Source: Rapana venosa (Eukaryota; Mollusca; Gastropoda; Neogastropoda; Muricidae). Taken from it: DNA of 64,000 nt. The stretch lies in the NCBI GenBank assembly GCA_028751875.1, contig CM054138.1, positions 42,778,813 to 42,842,812 on the forward strand, in the 5' to 3' direction. A model generated the notes under the pieces. It worked only from the letters and a program-made list of their open reading frames with translations, ran no database searches and was not told the DNA's origin. The position numbers and the translations under genes were made by a program. Below, piece by piece: positions 32,436 to 43,479 of the stretch (position 1 is the stretch's first letter; every line of letters begins with the position of its first letter).

Positions 32436-33060
32436 CCCTCTCTCTCTCTCTCTCTCTTTTTGTGCTACAATATCCATGGGTATGATAGGGGCCAATGTTG
32501 TGAAAGATCTTAGTAGAGACTAAGTTCTGTGGACATTATTAGGATAATGTCAGTTGAGAGTATTGAGGAAAGGATTTTCCTAGTTATTTGTAGTCTGATT
32601 TACAACTGTATACTCTCTATTGGTTCCCTATGATTAACTTGGTGTTTTGGTACGAGTGATGAAGGAATTCGGGTTTCTTACATTCGCTAGACGACAATGT
32701 TGCTATTTGCTGTTGTGTGCCTTTCATGTACCTGGTTAAATATGGATAGAGTAGTGACCTGCATTTTATTTGTGTTTCAGGTGTGTTTTTCTTTATCTTA
32801 GGCAAATAAAAATCTGCAACTACTGCACCCTGCCTTGCACAGAGTGATTTATTGTGCTGAGAGAACTATCATTATTGCAACCTTGCAACACTAGAATATT
32901 ATTTAACACATTTTCTTTTGCTCCTTCATCAAGTTTTATTTCTACTTGATCGCCAAAGTCTTCTATTATGTTGCAGCTGTAAAAGCAGAGACGAGGTCTT
33001 GTACCACTGCCATAGGACTTGATAAAGAGTATACAATCCATTGTGAGCCTCAATCAGAAT
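31451..33060 (+). other. flank of the gypsy 3' LTR, with CT microsatellite
   Basis: Mostly non-coding. It includes a GTAAGT donor-like site (31663), a (CT)n tract at 32218-32459 and an acceptor-like TTTGTGTTTCAG (ending 32780), with AATAAA downstream. All are kept in copy B. Whether this is Polinton sequence, host sequence or a diverged U5 region is not resolved. Confidence 0.5.
32820..33041 (-). CDS. small open frame downstream of the polymerase remnant
   Basis: The minus-strand frame starts MDCILFIKSYGSGTRPRL (ATG at about 33041) and runs some 70 codons with C-rich and acidic segments. It lies just downstream of, and on the same strand as, the family B polymerase C-terminus. The equivalent frame in copy B (about 56130-56295, plus strand) has a break near 56294. 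I do not recognise it. It may be a Polinton accessory protein or an accidental frame. Confidence 0.3.
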   Translation of the reverse strand: MDCILFIKSYGSGTRPRLCFYSCNIIEDFGDQVEIKLDEGAKENVLNNILVLQGCNNDSSLSTINHSVQGRVQ

Positions 33061-33086
33061 TTTTAACTTCTATATTAATAGGGAAA

Positions 33087-33110
33087 AAATTAATTGATTA
33101 ATTAATTAAT
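33087..33110. repeat. (TTAA)n palindromic run after the polymerase stop
   Basis: TTAATTGATTAATTAATTAATTA-type sequence immediately downstream of the polymerase stop codon, conserved in copy B near 56058-56085. Confidence 0.7.
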
Positions 33111-33562
33111 TACTTTGTTCTCCAGTGACCAAGTGTGTATGAGTGCTCTGGTGAAGAATATATTCGTTTTCTGTCCTGTGCAATCAGTGTCTTTTTTCTA
33201 ACCACAGTCGTGTTGATCTGGTGCAGGTTTGAGCAGAGCTTTGGGTTGTCATGATGAAATAATCTACCTTCAAACAGAGCCTCTTTGTAGTTATCACGAC
33301 TGATGCTTGTTTTGACCACCTGTTTGCCAACGCCTTTTGCCTTTTTTATGACACCTGTCTGGCTTGCAACGCTATACATCTTGGCCCTTAGCCCAACATA
33401 TTCTTTGATAATAATGCCTTTCATCTGATCCTTCATCTTGCCAATAACTTTTTTGTTTACTGTTGAATGCAAGGAGCTGTCTTTAGGATAATCAAAGGTG
33501 TCATACCATGACTATGATCCCAGTACCACATCTTGTGCAAGGTCTTTGTATATATCTTCTGT
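33110..33562 (-). pseudogene. family B DNA polymerase C-terminus (Polinton type)
   Basis: The minus strand encodes the end of a protein-primed-type DNA polymerase as carried by Polintons/adintovirus-like elements. Visible are YKDLAQDV, YPKDSSLHS, NKKVIGKMKDQMKGIIIKEYVGLRAKMYS (given in part), KAKGVGKQVVK and a final YTLGHWRTK before the stop at 33110-33112. The thumb-region pattern NKKVIGKMKDE..I.KE.VGLRAKMYS is what I recall for this family. A TAG interrupts it between YKDLAQDV and YPKDS. Its upstream part is replaced by the (GATA)n tail of a LINE at 33566. Same element as the integrase at 23189 is likely but not shown. Confidence 0.82.
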
Positions 33563-33565
33563 GGG

Positions 33566-36500
33566 TATCTATCTATCTATCTGTCCCGTAGTCTGACGAC
33601 CGTGGGGGCACCCTCAAAGACTCAGCAACCAGTTCCCTCCATTCTTCTCTCTGTTCCGCCTTTCTCAGGGTTTTGTATGAGTTCTAGGCTGTCCATCTGC
33701 TGATGGTTATCCTCCAGCTTTTCCTTGGTATCTGCTCTTCTTCTTCCTCCTTGGGACAGTGCCTTGCAAAACTGTTTTGTATTCCTTGGGATCTGTGAAA
33801 TGCCCGATACCATCTTAAGTTTACGCTTTTTCACGAATTCGTTTAGCAAATCTCATAGGGTCCAATGGTTTGCTGGATCTGTTATGCACGCTTTCGTTGT
33901 TATGTGGTCCTTTGTGTTCTTGGAGATGCCAAGGGAGTCTCCGTAGCATATCATCTCCACTGCTGTAATCCTACTTGTTTCAAATTGCGCAGGGTTCCAT
34001 GATTAAACAAGGACCATATACAGAATGTGTTTGCAAGGGTGCGCATTAGGTCTGTTTGGAAGATAATTTGAAGATTTTTTAAATCTATCTCCAGATTAGT
34101 TTGTTTTGACAAAGCTGTTATTGTCTGTGCAGTCCTGCAATTTTAACTTTGGCTTGGTCCCTCGATCTGCATACAATGGCTCCCAGGTACCCTTGTTAAG
34201 TTTGAAACATGGTTTCAGCTTCGGGTTTTCTCATAACCATGGCAAATCAGGCATGCCGTTATGTTATTAAAGTCATCATTTGGTCTTCTTCTGCACTGAA
34301 TTATTCATCCGTGATGTTTTACCATAGTCCAAGTGTTCTGTTGGCTGGAAAGTCTTTTTCTATCAAACTATTCCATGAATGTCATCTCGAAGGGAGGTTT
34401 TGTGATGTTCTGCACAAGCTGATTTTTTCTTGATGGATGTACTCAGTGATCAGCCAGAATTCCTCAGTAGATTTTTGAATAGAGTGGGTGAGATAGACAC
34501 CCTGCATTATTTCCTGTTGTTCGAACATTCAATGATGGTTTGTTTAGTACGCTGCACTTGGTGGAGTCGTGTAACACTGTTTGTGAATCAGGTTTCATTT
34601 ATGGGACAGTTATGGTTGCCCAATAAGCTGCATGGCGCACACCTGTCAAATGCCTTCTTAAATCGATAATTACGTGGTATAGGTCTTGTTGATGTTTGAA
34701 ATGGTACCGTCACATAGTATTCTGGTTGAATATCTGTTCTGTTGTGCCTGCGCCTGCTCTGAAAACCTGCTTGTTCCTCAGCAATGTGGTCTCTGTTTGT
34801 GGCTTCAGTCTATTCAATATTATCTGCAGAATGACCTTGCTTGTGACATATGAGGCTGATTGTGCGGTAATTATGGCATTGTTGTAGATTTCCTTTCTTG
34901 GGAGGGTGATGATGAGTGACTGCGTCCATGGTGTTGGCCATTTTCTGTCTGCCAGATCTTGTTGCAGATTCTTAGTAGGGCGCTGATCATGGCTTCCCCT
35001 CCAGCTTGGACCAACTCAGCTGGAAAATGTTGTCAGCCCCTGCTGACTTCCCCTTTTTTAGCGATCTGCTGCTGTTTCCATTCTTCTCGGAGGATAGGGT
35101 GACTGTCTGGTCTTTGCTTTCGGGTACATTAAAGACTTCTGGATCTCCTGCGGTTCTATAGTTATACAGGTCGGAGCAGTATTCTGTCCATACTGTTCAG
35201 AATATCCTGGTCGTCAGTGAGCACTTCCATTTTGTCTTGGATTGTTAAACCTTTTCTCTGTTTCGTGCTTGTCAGGTCTTTCACAGCTGATATGCTTTCT
35301 TGCTATTGTTTTTCTTGATGTTCTCTTCATGTCTTGGCACTGTTCACGATCCATTTCTCTTTTGCCCGCATGGACTTCCTGTTTCTTTGTTACTGCCTAT
35401 ATTGTTCTGCTCTTCTTTTGTTTCATTTATTCTTTATCTTCAACTCCTACGCTTGTCGTGTTTAGGATGTTAATGGGGGACCATGGTTTTTGACTGGCGG
35501 CTTTTTGCCCAAAACTCGTTTGCTGTTCAGTCACTGCTGTATTGAAACTATTCGTCAGTGTGTCTATTGTCTAAACACAGTGAGTGCTGCAAACTTTCCA
35601 CCTATCCTTGCTTGAAAAATTTTCTAAATGGTCCTTTCAGCTTCTCGAGGTCAAATTTATCCTGATGTTGTTCCGACTTGTGGATTCTTCTTTAGACGTT
35701 GTCGAAAGTATCATTCAAAGTCATGACTACTCCCTATGTCATGCTCTGGAAAACCTTCGTTCGTGCGATGTTAACGGCTAGACTGAAACCGTCTTTTCAC
35801 CATGATGTAATCATTTGGTTTGGTGTTCTCCATTTAGGGCTATCATGTACCTTTTGTGGAAATTCAGTGTGGGCCAAGTGTATTCACTAGCTGGAGGTGG
35901 TTGTAATGTACTAAACTCAGGAGTCTCAAGCCCTTCATTTGATTGGTTATTACAATGTGGGCCACAATTGCCCTCTCCAGTCTTTCCAGATCCGCATTTC
36001 TGCTACTTGGCGTTCCAGTCGCACTTGCACAATCTGAGGATTGTCTTTCTTGGTGTTTATTCAGAACTTTGTAGTTGGTCTCATAAAAATGCTTCTAGGT
36101 TCATCTGTGCAGTCTGATGTAAGACTATGCTAGGTACTAGTAGTTATGTTAAAGGTTGCTTCAGGGGATGGTAATAAGTTGTGGACACGGCTGCCTCATG
36201 ACGGTGTACACGGTGTCTTTAGTGACAGAACCACGACTGTTTCATTGTTATCCTGTTTTACTGCATAGAAATGTTCTGTCTTCCTGAGGTCGTTGTTTCT
36301 CTGCCTTTTTTTCCACCTGACTCGCAGAGCTCAAGGATGTGCCAGAATACTGGTACATCGTTTTTCAGTTCTTCCACTTTGCTGCATGCTCTTAGTGTGT
36401 GTATCATCTTCATGTGCCAATGATGGTGTAGTGTCTGGCCGAATTTTTTGCTGCGTTTTAATGCCATAGAAACTGAACATCTGTCTGTGAGCAAGCAAAG

Positions 36501-36650
36501 TCGCGTCCTTGGAACCCTGGCTTTGTACGACCGATCCGGTATAGATTGCTCGACCTTTGTCATTAGTTTTCATCTTGGGCAATCAGCAACCTGGGGAGCA
36601 CATCCACTAATGGTGGATTTCTTGATGTGAATTGTTTTCTCCAACATGCA
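33566..36650 (-). pseudogene. LINE (EN+RT) remnant with (GATA)n tail, copy 1
   Basis: A complete-looking but heavily mutated non-LTR retrotransposon. On the minus strand the 5' part (36563-36258) has LRACSKVEELKNDVPVFWH, corresponding to the start of the endonuclease of the family often annotated as craniofacial development protein 2-like. Near 34640 is DFKK-like RT sequence, and near 33620-33950 the C-terminal region ending with TLRKAEQREEWRELV-type sequence. The 3' end is a GATA tail at 33566-33582. Frames break every few dozen codons. It is the same family as 51765-55038, whose 3' end is very similar. The 5' boundary is approximate. Confidence 0.75.
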
Positions 36651-37280
36651 GCTACCGATACTCGGGTTATCGTTACCTAGTTAGCTAGAGGAGTTCAATC
36701 CTGCTGGGTATATCTAGGATTAAAGAGTCTGTGTCTGTGTGCAGACCCTTTTGCTCAAAATATGTTTATGTTTATAATTATCAAGTGTACTCCAGCAAAC
36801 GCTTTGAACAACCATCTTACACACGAACCCAATGAACATTGGTTTTGTCTATTGCATCTTGATCTTCTTCATCATTGATCCATTCAAACTTTCATGGAAA
36901 TCCTTTGAAGTTTTGGTAGCTTGCTTTGATGATAGCTTTATGGCCTCGTTTTCCTTTGTGACTAATCTGATCTTTTTTTTGTTGGGTTCTCATTGTTTTG
37001 CCAAAGCACAAGTATTTCATGACCCTTAGAATCCTCTTGTTCTGATGGCATCAAGTTGCCTTCCTTCTAGATTCGGTGTTCCCTGACATTGTATGGTTTC
37101 ATGTGGCATTGATTTATCAAACAAAACTATGTTCGTGTAACTAAATTAGTGGATGAATTACCGTGCCTTAGGATAGATACTGCAGCACAGATCTTTAGTG
37201 AAAAATAATGATCTGTTGTTACAGCGCTTTTGAAGGCTGTGAGGGGTAAAAATGGTTTTCTTTATGCAGACAATCTGATT
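36651..37280. other. non-coding stretch, nothing recognised
   Basis: AT-rich sequence without recognisable frames or repeats. Confidence 0.5.
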
Positions 37281-37555
37281 ATAGAGGAATCAATGATTTA
37301 TTGTCTGATAGGAACATAGAACGAGAATTTTAGTGAGTCAATATTAAAAGCTTCCCAGGAAGAGGAGGAAGGAGATGCTACAGTTATGAGAGAAGAGTGA
37401 GCCAGAAAATAACCTGCTACATGGCACATTCCTGACCTGTGCTACACACACCAACTGTGGGAAATTTGATCTCCCCCGTTGGGTATTCGCATAGACAACC
37501 GAAACGATGCCTCTTGACTGTTTTCTCATTATTACACCACACTTTTGCTTTGAAA
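37280..37555 (-). CDS. possible last exon of a small cysteine-rich protein
   Basis: On the minus strand an acceptor-like TTTCTGCAATGCAG ends at 37556, followed by 45 open codons to a TAG at 37417-37419. About 115 bases after the stop is AATAAA (complement of 37297-37302). The coded segment is short and cysteine-rich, with spacing C-x12-C-x-C-x14-C-x5-C and the end CSTGQECAM. Stop, short 3' UTR and polyadenylation signal in the right order make a terminal exon plausible. Upstream exons, including any signal peptide, were not found in the 4 kb to the right. I recognise no family. It could be a chance frame. Confidence 0.3.
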
Positions 37556-37674
37556 CTGCATTGCAGAAACACAGATTGCCCATAACGAAAATTTAAATAG
37601 GTCTCCCGTCTGCCAAGGTTCGACAGTGACAGCAATGGGTACACCGCCCCCTCCCCACTCACACTCACCTCCAT

Positions 37675-38500
37675 ACATTTGTGCTTTTCATAATGTGATT
37701 GTTCTGTGCCTCAGTACATGTACTTCTGTTAGTGACTATCTAACATTAAAATTTTGTAAGGGTTACAGAAGTTCTTTGGTGTTTCGAATTTTGTCACACT
37801 TGTGCTGTGGACACTGGGTGACAGTGATGACAGTATGTGCAATTATACACTTCTGTACACTGTACAAACCTGTACAAACATTGTGGTTGCACACACAGAT
37901 TGAGTAACTACAGTTGTAAAGGTCACATATTGGTTTGTTAATGACTGTTCAAAAGACAAAATAGTTAAAGCAAATTATAACTTATGTCCTCCCCTTGAGA
38001 ATACCATTAAAAGTGTCAGGTGCTCTCTGCTTGTTACTTATGGGGCACATTGTGTGTCACTTCCTTGAAGTTACTATTGGTCTGTAACCTGTGTAAACAC
38101 ATCAGCTGGGTTTCAGTTCCTTAATTCAAAACATACATGCATGACTATTGTCAAACATCGTCATGCAGGATTTGGCTGTGTTTATCATATATTATACCAT
38201 ACTTTTGCCTGTGATTGGTGACAAATAAGGTGACAATGAAAAGAGACATGTGGTGACTAGACATTAAACTTTCCATTAAATGCAAGACAAAGACATACCT
38301 AGCTTGCTGACAAAATCTTCAGCTTTGTTAGCTTGTTATGATGTCACACAATTGTCGCTCTCAGAGTAAAGTAAGTCAGTTTTGGGTAGAAAAACCTCTC
38401 AAGAATCAAAATCTACAGGCAGTTTTGCTCTGTAGGACTCATGACAACAAGAGGGTAAAATAAGAGTACTCAGGTGATCATTTAAAAGCACTGTTCCTTG
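37675..38500. other. non-coding stretch, nothing recognised
   Basis: No convincing coding or repeat content. Confidence 0.5.
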
Positions 38501-38501
38501 C

Positions 38502-38710
38502 CTAGCAGATATATACCCTTTTTATCATCTTTTTTTTCATCGGGTGAATGTCACAGGCATTTACATTGCGTGCCTTCTTCTGGAGGTCTTCGAATTTTCT
38601 GGTGCTTGTAACATCATAGTCGCCTGAAGACTCCTTTGATACTCCTCTTCTGATATTGTGGAATCTGTTAGAGGCTTTGCTAATAATGAGTCTGAAGAGC
38701 TTAGCTTGGC
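38502..38710 (-). CDS. unrecognised open frame, possible exon
   Basis: The minus-strand frame follows an acceptor-like TTGCTTGACACTAG (ending near 38711) and reads QAKLFRLIISKASNRF, then KESSGDYDVTSTRKFEDLQKKA, ending in KKKMIKRVYIC and a stop at 38502. Amino-acid composition is protein-like and not repetitive, but there is no supporting neighbour and no family I recognise. It may be a decayed transposon fragment. Confidence 0.2.
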
Positions 38711-38729
38711 TAGTGTCAAGCAACAATAG

Positions 38730-39214
38730 CCGTATGTATTTCCGTTTTTACATACAACCTTTGTTGTGTGAAAGAAGTCTGTGACAAATGAGTCAAACTC
38801 CTGCCTGCTATTGCAAACAGGAACCTAATGCAATTGATGCAGGAGCTCCAATTCCAGTAGCCAAGAGAGCAACGCTGTTTATGCTGTGGCTGTAGACAGA
38901 GTTGTAGTAACTAGCTCAGCACATCAAATGCTGATCGTGTACTGCACCTGCAATTTGTTAATTGCTATTCTGTGCTCAATGTCAAGCTGTTGTCTGTGTA
39001 ATGTTCGTCAAATTGAAAGACATTACATTAGCACTAACAGCATTAAGGAGGTTTCAGGATCAGGTGCTACTGGTGAACATTAGGATATTTAACATGTCGT
39101 ATCTTCTTCTATACTGTTTAAAAAACATATGCAATCTTTTTTTATTTGTATTCTTCATTTTAAGTCTAGAGTTGATTGCAGGTATGTTACAGTATATGTG
39201 TACTTACTGTACTA
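38730..39214. other. non-coding stretch, nothing recognised
   Basis: No supportable gene or element. Confidence 0.5.
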
Positions 39215-39760
39215 CTTAGGCCCATCACGTCTGGGAGCATAGCCGCCGACAACACGTCACCAGAGTCCTCTTCTGTGTAGCCAATGTCTCTCCAGCTGTC
39301 TCCGTGTATATCCCATCTTTGTTGGTTTCTGCCTCAAGGTCAACGTCGCAGGTGTGTTTCTTGGCCTTCCTTCTTTTTTGTTTCCCTGGGCTGGCCGAGG
39401 GGATCATGATTGTGTGCCTACCTTTGATGTTGCTGGCTGGCTTTCTCAGGGTGGGCCGGATCCAATCCCATTCTTTTGCGCCGGATTTCATTCTCGGTGG
39501 CCAGCTGGTTGGTTATGTTTTGCACAGGTCTGCGTTGGCTGATGTGTCGGGCTGTGGATTCTGGAGGATTCTGTCTCAGGCAGCTGTTGGTGAAGGTCTG
39601 CACATTTCATGATGGTGGTCTTTGTTGTCCTCATGTCTCCGGCCTCCAATTACAGGCAGACGTGGACTTGAACCGTTGGAGATTGATAACAGCTTGATCT
39701 TTGTGCAGGTCGACACAGTATCTGTGTAAACATGACGGCAATGAGGTCAATGTTGTGTCG
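39215..39760 (-). pseudogene. LINE ORF2 C-terminus remnant (RTE-like)
   Basis: On the minus strand, the region after the RT of a LINE: INSCLRQ-type and SNADLC-like words (about 39600-39520), then a basic stretch, GWIGPTLRKPASNIKGRH-like sequence, EAETNKDGIY-type sequence and the end CRRLCSQT with a stop at 39225. The order R.R..WIGHTLRK, RP..TWRRDLEAE, CR.LCS is familiar from a widespread invertebrate LINE family. Frameshifts separate the pieces. Confidence 0.65.
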
Positions 39761-42700
39761 ATTGAGGGACGTAAAGCTGTCAGCGGTGGTGGGTTTAGGT
39801 GCAAGTTGATTTTATAAAACTGAAGTGCTCACATTCAATATTGTCGCCCACCATGTTCAGAATAACAAAGCAAATCTGAGGATTCACCATCCAGTCTTTC
39901 CAGTTATATTAACGTCCCATTCCATGAACAAGAAAGTAGCTCTTTCTTCCCTGCACGAGGCCAAACGCCATTGTGTATGATCGTCGCTAGTGTGGAAGGG
40001 ACCCATAGCTTTCTGTGGTTGCATGGTTTAGTCACAAGTCTTTTCTATATGAAGAAGTGTATGTAACTTGTCTTCTGGAAACTTCAGACTTCAGTCTTCA
40101 GAGTCTCCTGTTATCTAAGAGACACCTGAGGATGGTGTGTAGCTGTCTGTAGCGGTCTCGCGCACAGAGGTCATCTGCATCTCGTGGGTGCTTTCTGCCT
40201 CAGGGTGATTACCCGGAGGTAGCATGAGAGAGGATGGAGTGCATGTTCTGGATTGCTACCCGGTTTTGTGTGGGAGTGTGGGAGTGAGTGTGTGTGTATG
40301 TTCTACACTCTCCATGTAGTAGAAGATATAAAAAAGAGTTGCTCCTCTGCCATCCGTGTTGGCGAACGGACTGTCAGATGAATTTTGCTATTTCTATTTT
40401 TTGTGTTTGTTGTGTGTGTGATTGGGTGTGAACTGAAAGTGTGACGCAAAATGTTGGTTTCATGTCCTTGTTTGTCTTACCATATTTCTTTGAAAAAGCC
40501 TGCTGTGCGGACGTTTTTTTCACGAACAAACTGTTGGATAGGATTATATACATTTGTGATGTTTTTTGCCCATTGAATCGGAACGCCAGAGAGTCCTCTC
40601 TGGCGTCTCTCTCTATTGAAATATTGATGGACGTGTTGTGATCGTGGCTCTTCTGGTTATCTGGAATTGGAGATGACAGAAGGCAGTGGACTGTTATGAA
40701 ATTTGTGAACTGGTGTGTGATGCTCCATCGCAACGTCTCTGTCAAGTCAGTGTACAGTTAAGGACAATCAGAAGGTGTGTAATTAATTAATTTAAAAATT
40801 AGTAGACGATAAGATGAGACATGGAAGATCAGAATTGTCAAACAGTAGATTCACCATGCTTTTCTCTTAGGCTAAACCTGTGCTCAACTGCCCTGTGCAC
40901 GTGCAAGTTGAGCTTCTCCACACGTTCGATATTTGTTGTTGTTCAAGACCTGTGTGCAGTTAACTCCCTGTTGATTTAGGCACCCCACTAAAAGAGAGCT
41001 GTTTACATATATCATTTTCTCTCTCTCCTTTTAAATTTTATTTATTTAGTAAAAATTTCTTTCTTTTTATTATTTTTTTTATTAAGAAGATGACAGCAGT
41101 GGGGAAGATGTAGGGTGATGACTGAAAGCAAAATTCCCAAGTGCAGATAATGTCTGTGTATGAAAGGGGTGATGTGGAAAAGTTGATTCTTTGAAAAATG
41201 GAATGACCAGCCTTTTATAAAAGAAAGAAGTACAGAACTCTACGATCACTGCCAGAGCGTTTCTCATGCTTAGAAAAAGCAACCTAATCAGTATGGAGAA
41301 ATAGTTTAGTCTACAGATACTCGGTGTTAAGAAGAGCAAGTCAGAATTGAAATAACAGAGTTTGATGATGATGACAATGTCCTTGTCTCTTTGTAAATGG
41401 ATCACCTCCCATTCCTACATGTCTTAGTAGCTCGCAGTATTAAGATTTTACCTGGAAAGACTCCTCAAGAGAATTACTTGACATTGTATTTCAATAATAG
41501 ATGGGACTGGACGTTACTCTTGCAAGGCAATGGACTGCGGCAGTGGTCAGCAGAAAAAGAATGTGAGCTGCTAGAGGACCTGGTGTCTGACTTTTGTTCT
41601 TGAGTGCAAGACCTCTGCAGCAATACAATTCAGCGTATCTCACGTCTAATTCGTTCTTAGAAGACATCTATGGCACCCATCCCACTGTCTACACCATTCG
41701 TGTGACTTCCACGCACACATTACTACTGACACCCCACGTCCTCTCTCCTTGGCACTATCAGCGATGAAGCTGAACTGAACTCAAGGCAGGCGTCCCTCAA
41801 ACTAGATTCTGTTGGTGTGGAGCCGAAATACAGGCGTTAGTAGTTCCCCAGAAACAGATGCTAATAACTCCAAGTAAACAATCAGGGTGACCTTTTCTTG
41901 GTCAGTTTTTGTATTCCAACACGACCGTGTGGTGGTCTGCCACTAGTCACGCAGTCACTGCCTAGTAAACGCAGCAGGTAGACGCACAATGTGTCATACA
42001 CGTCTATTTGTCAATCTCCACTAATCTAAACTGGCATAGTTCTTGAGGAAAGTCAGGACCTTTTGACTGTGCAACTCAGTGATTTGGAAAATAGGTGTAC
42101 TTCTGGTTTAAATAGTTTTTATCTGAATTGTGTTATAAACATTGAAAAAAATAGCATTTTGGAATCATAGCAACAACAAGCTATAGCTTATGGTGTGCTC
42201 ATTAAACTAATGAAGATTAACTGAACATAACGGCTGCCTGAGCTGAAAAAATGCTAAGAACCAACAACAACAAACATGTTTCATCAATTACAATCTTGCT
42301 AATTAAGAAAAGGAAAACAAACAAAGAAAGCCATATCAATTTGTAGAATAAACTCATAAAAAATAAACAAAATAGTGGAATAGGAAAACCTCAGAGAGAG
42401 AGTGGAGAGACGGAGACGCGATGACGCAGAGAAGAGAGAGATGAGCAAAGAGAAGAGAGAGAGAGAGGCAATTTAGGAAAATATCATCCACAAGGCAAAC
42501 AATGCTATAGGTTAATATAATACAATGATATAATTGACATAAGCAGGACTATTATTAAACACAATCGTTTTTTGTACTTATGTCAGTAATCAGTTGCAAA
42601 AAATATTTTCTATTCACTATTACAAAATTGTTTCTTGCTTTCTTTTCAACAATCACACATACATTCAGGGGAGGAGCAAAGAAGAATGTTAATTTAAGTG

Positions 42701-43479
42701 ACCTCCTGCCTGAATGAGACAACCTCAATATAGGCTACATCCAACAAGATAACAGTGACAAAATCTTTTTGAATGTCTGGATGTAAACTGTATGGACAAT
42801 TTCAACTATATAAATGTTTGATCGTTTTCATACTATATTCAGGCTGCGATGATAAAAGAACGATGAAAATGAACATACTCGGGAGGAAGGGAGGCAATTG
42901 TGTAGGCACGTACTGATCAAAGTTAGGCGCAACAAGCAAATAGTGTTTCGGCTGTCTCTGGGCGTTACCACAGGCACAGATGTTAGTTTGCTATGTGGGC
43001 GCTGAAACCATATCATATTTTAAATCACTTACTTCCGAGTCAAAACTCGACAATGCAATATTCTGCTCTTTCCTTTCACCTGATAAAAATACGAGAGGTA
43101 CAAGGATCGTGTTTGCAGTGTAAATATCGTTTGAGCTGGACGCTTTAAAAATGACTTTTTTTATACAATTGGTAAAAGAGTTCACAATAAAGTAAGTAGA
43201 AGGAAGAAAGATTTTTTATATAATCTTCTGTGCTGCACCGTGGCAAGCTGCGTTCAAATTAGGTCCTTCTTCTATGATGGGATTTTCTGTGTTACTAGTG
43301 CAGGAACAAGATTAACTAAGTAGTAGGGGACATAAAGCCATTTACCTATTTTGTGATATAGATCAGAGTTTTGTGGTCTGGTTCTTTTGCTCTTTTAGAG
43401 TACAGATCGAGACTCTTGGTACAATTTTTCGTGATTTGTGCACGAACAGCTCGTGACTTTATCCCTACTCTAGTTTCTG
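39761..43479. other. long stretch without recognisable genes
   Basis: Contains a short GA-rich tract at 42396-42466 and TG-rich sequence near 40270-40430. The short open frames show no family resemblance. I see no gene. Confidence 0.5.

Noticed and set aside
32138..32523. Ser/Leu frames over the CT tract
   Set aside because: Same artefact as in the large satellite: a pyrimidine run without stops.
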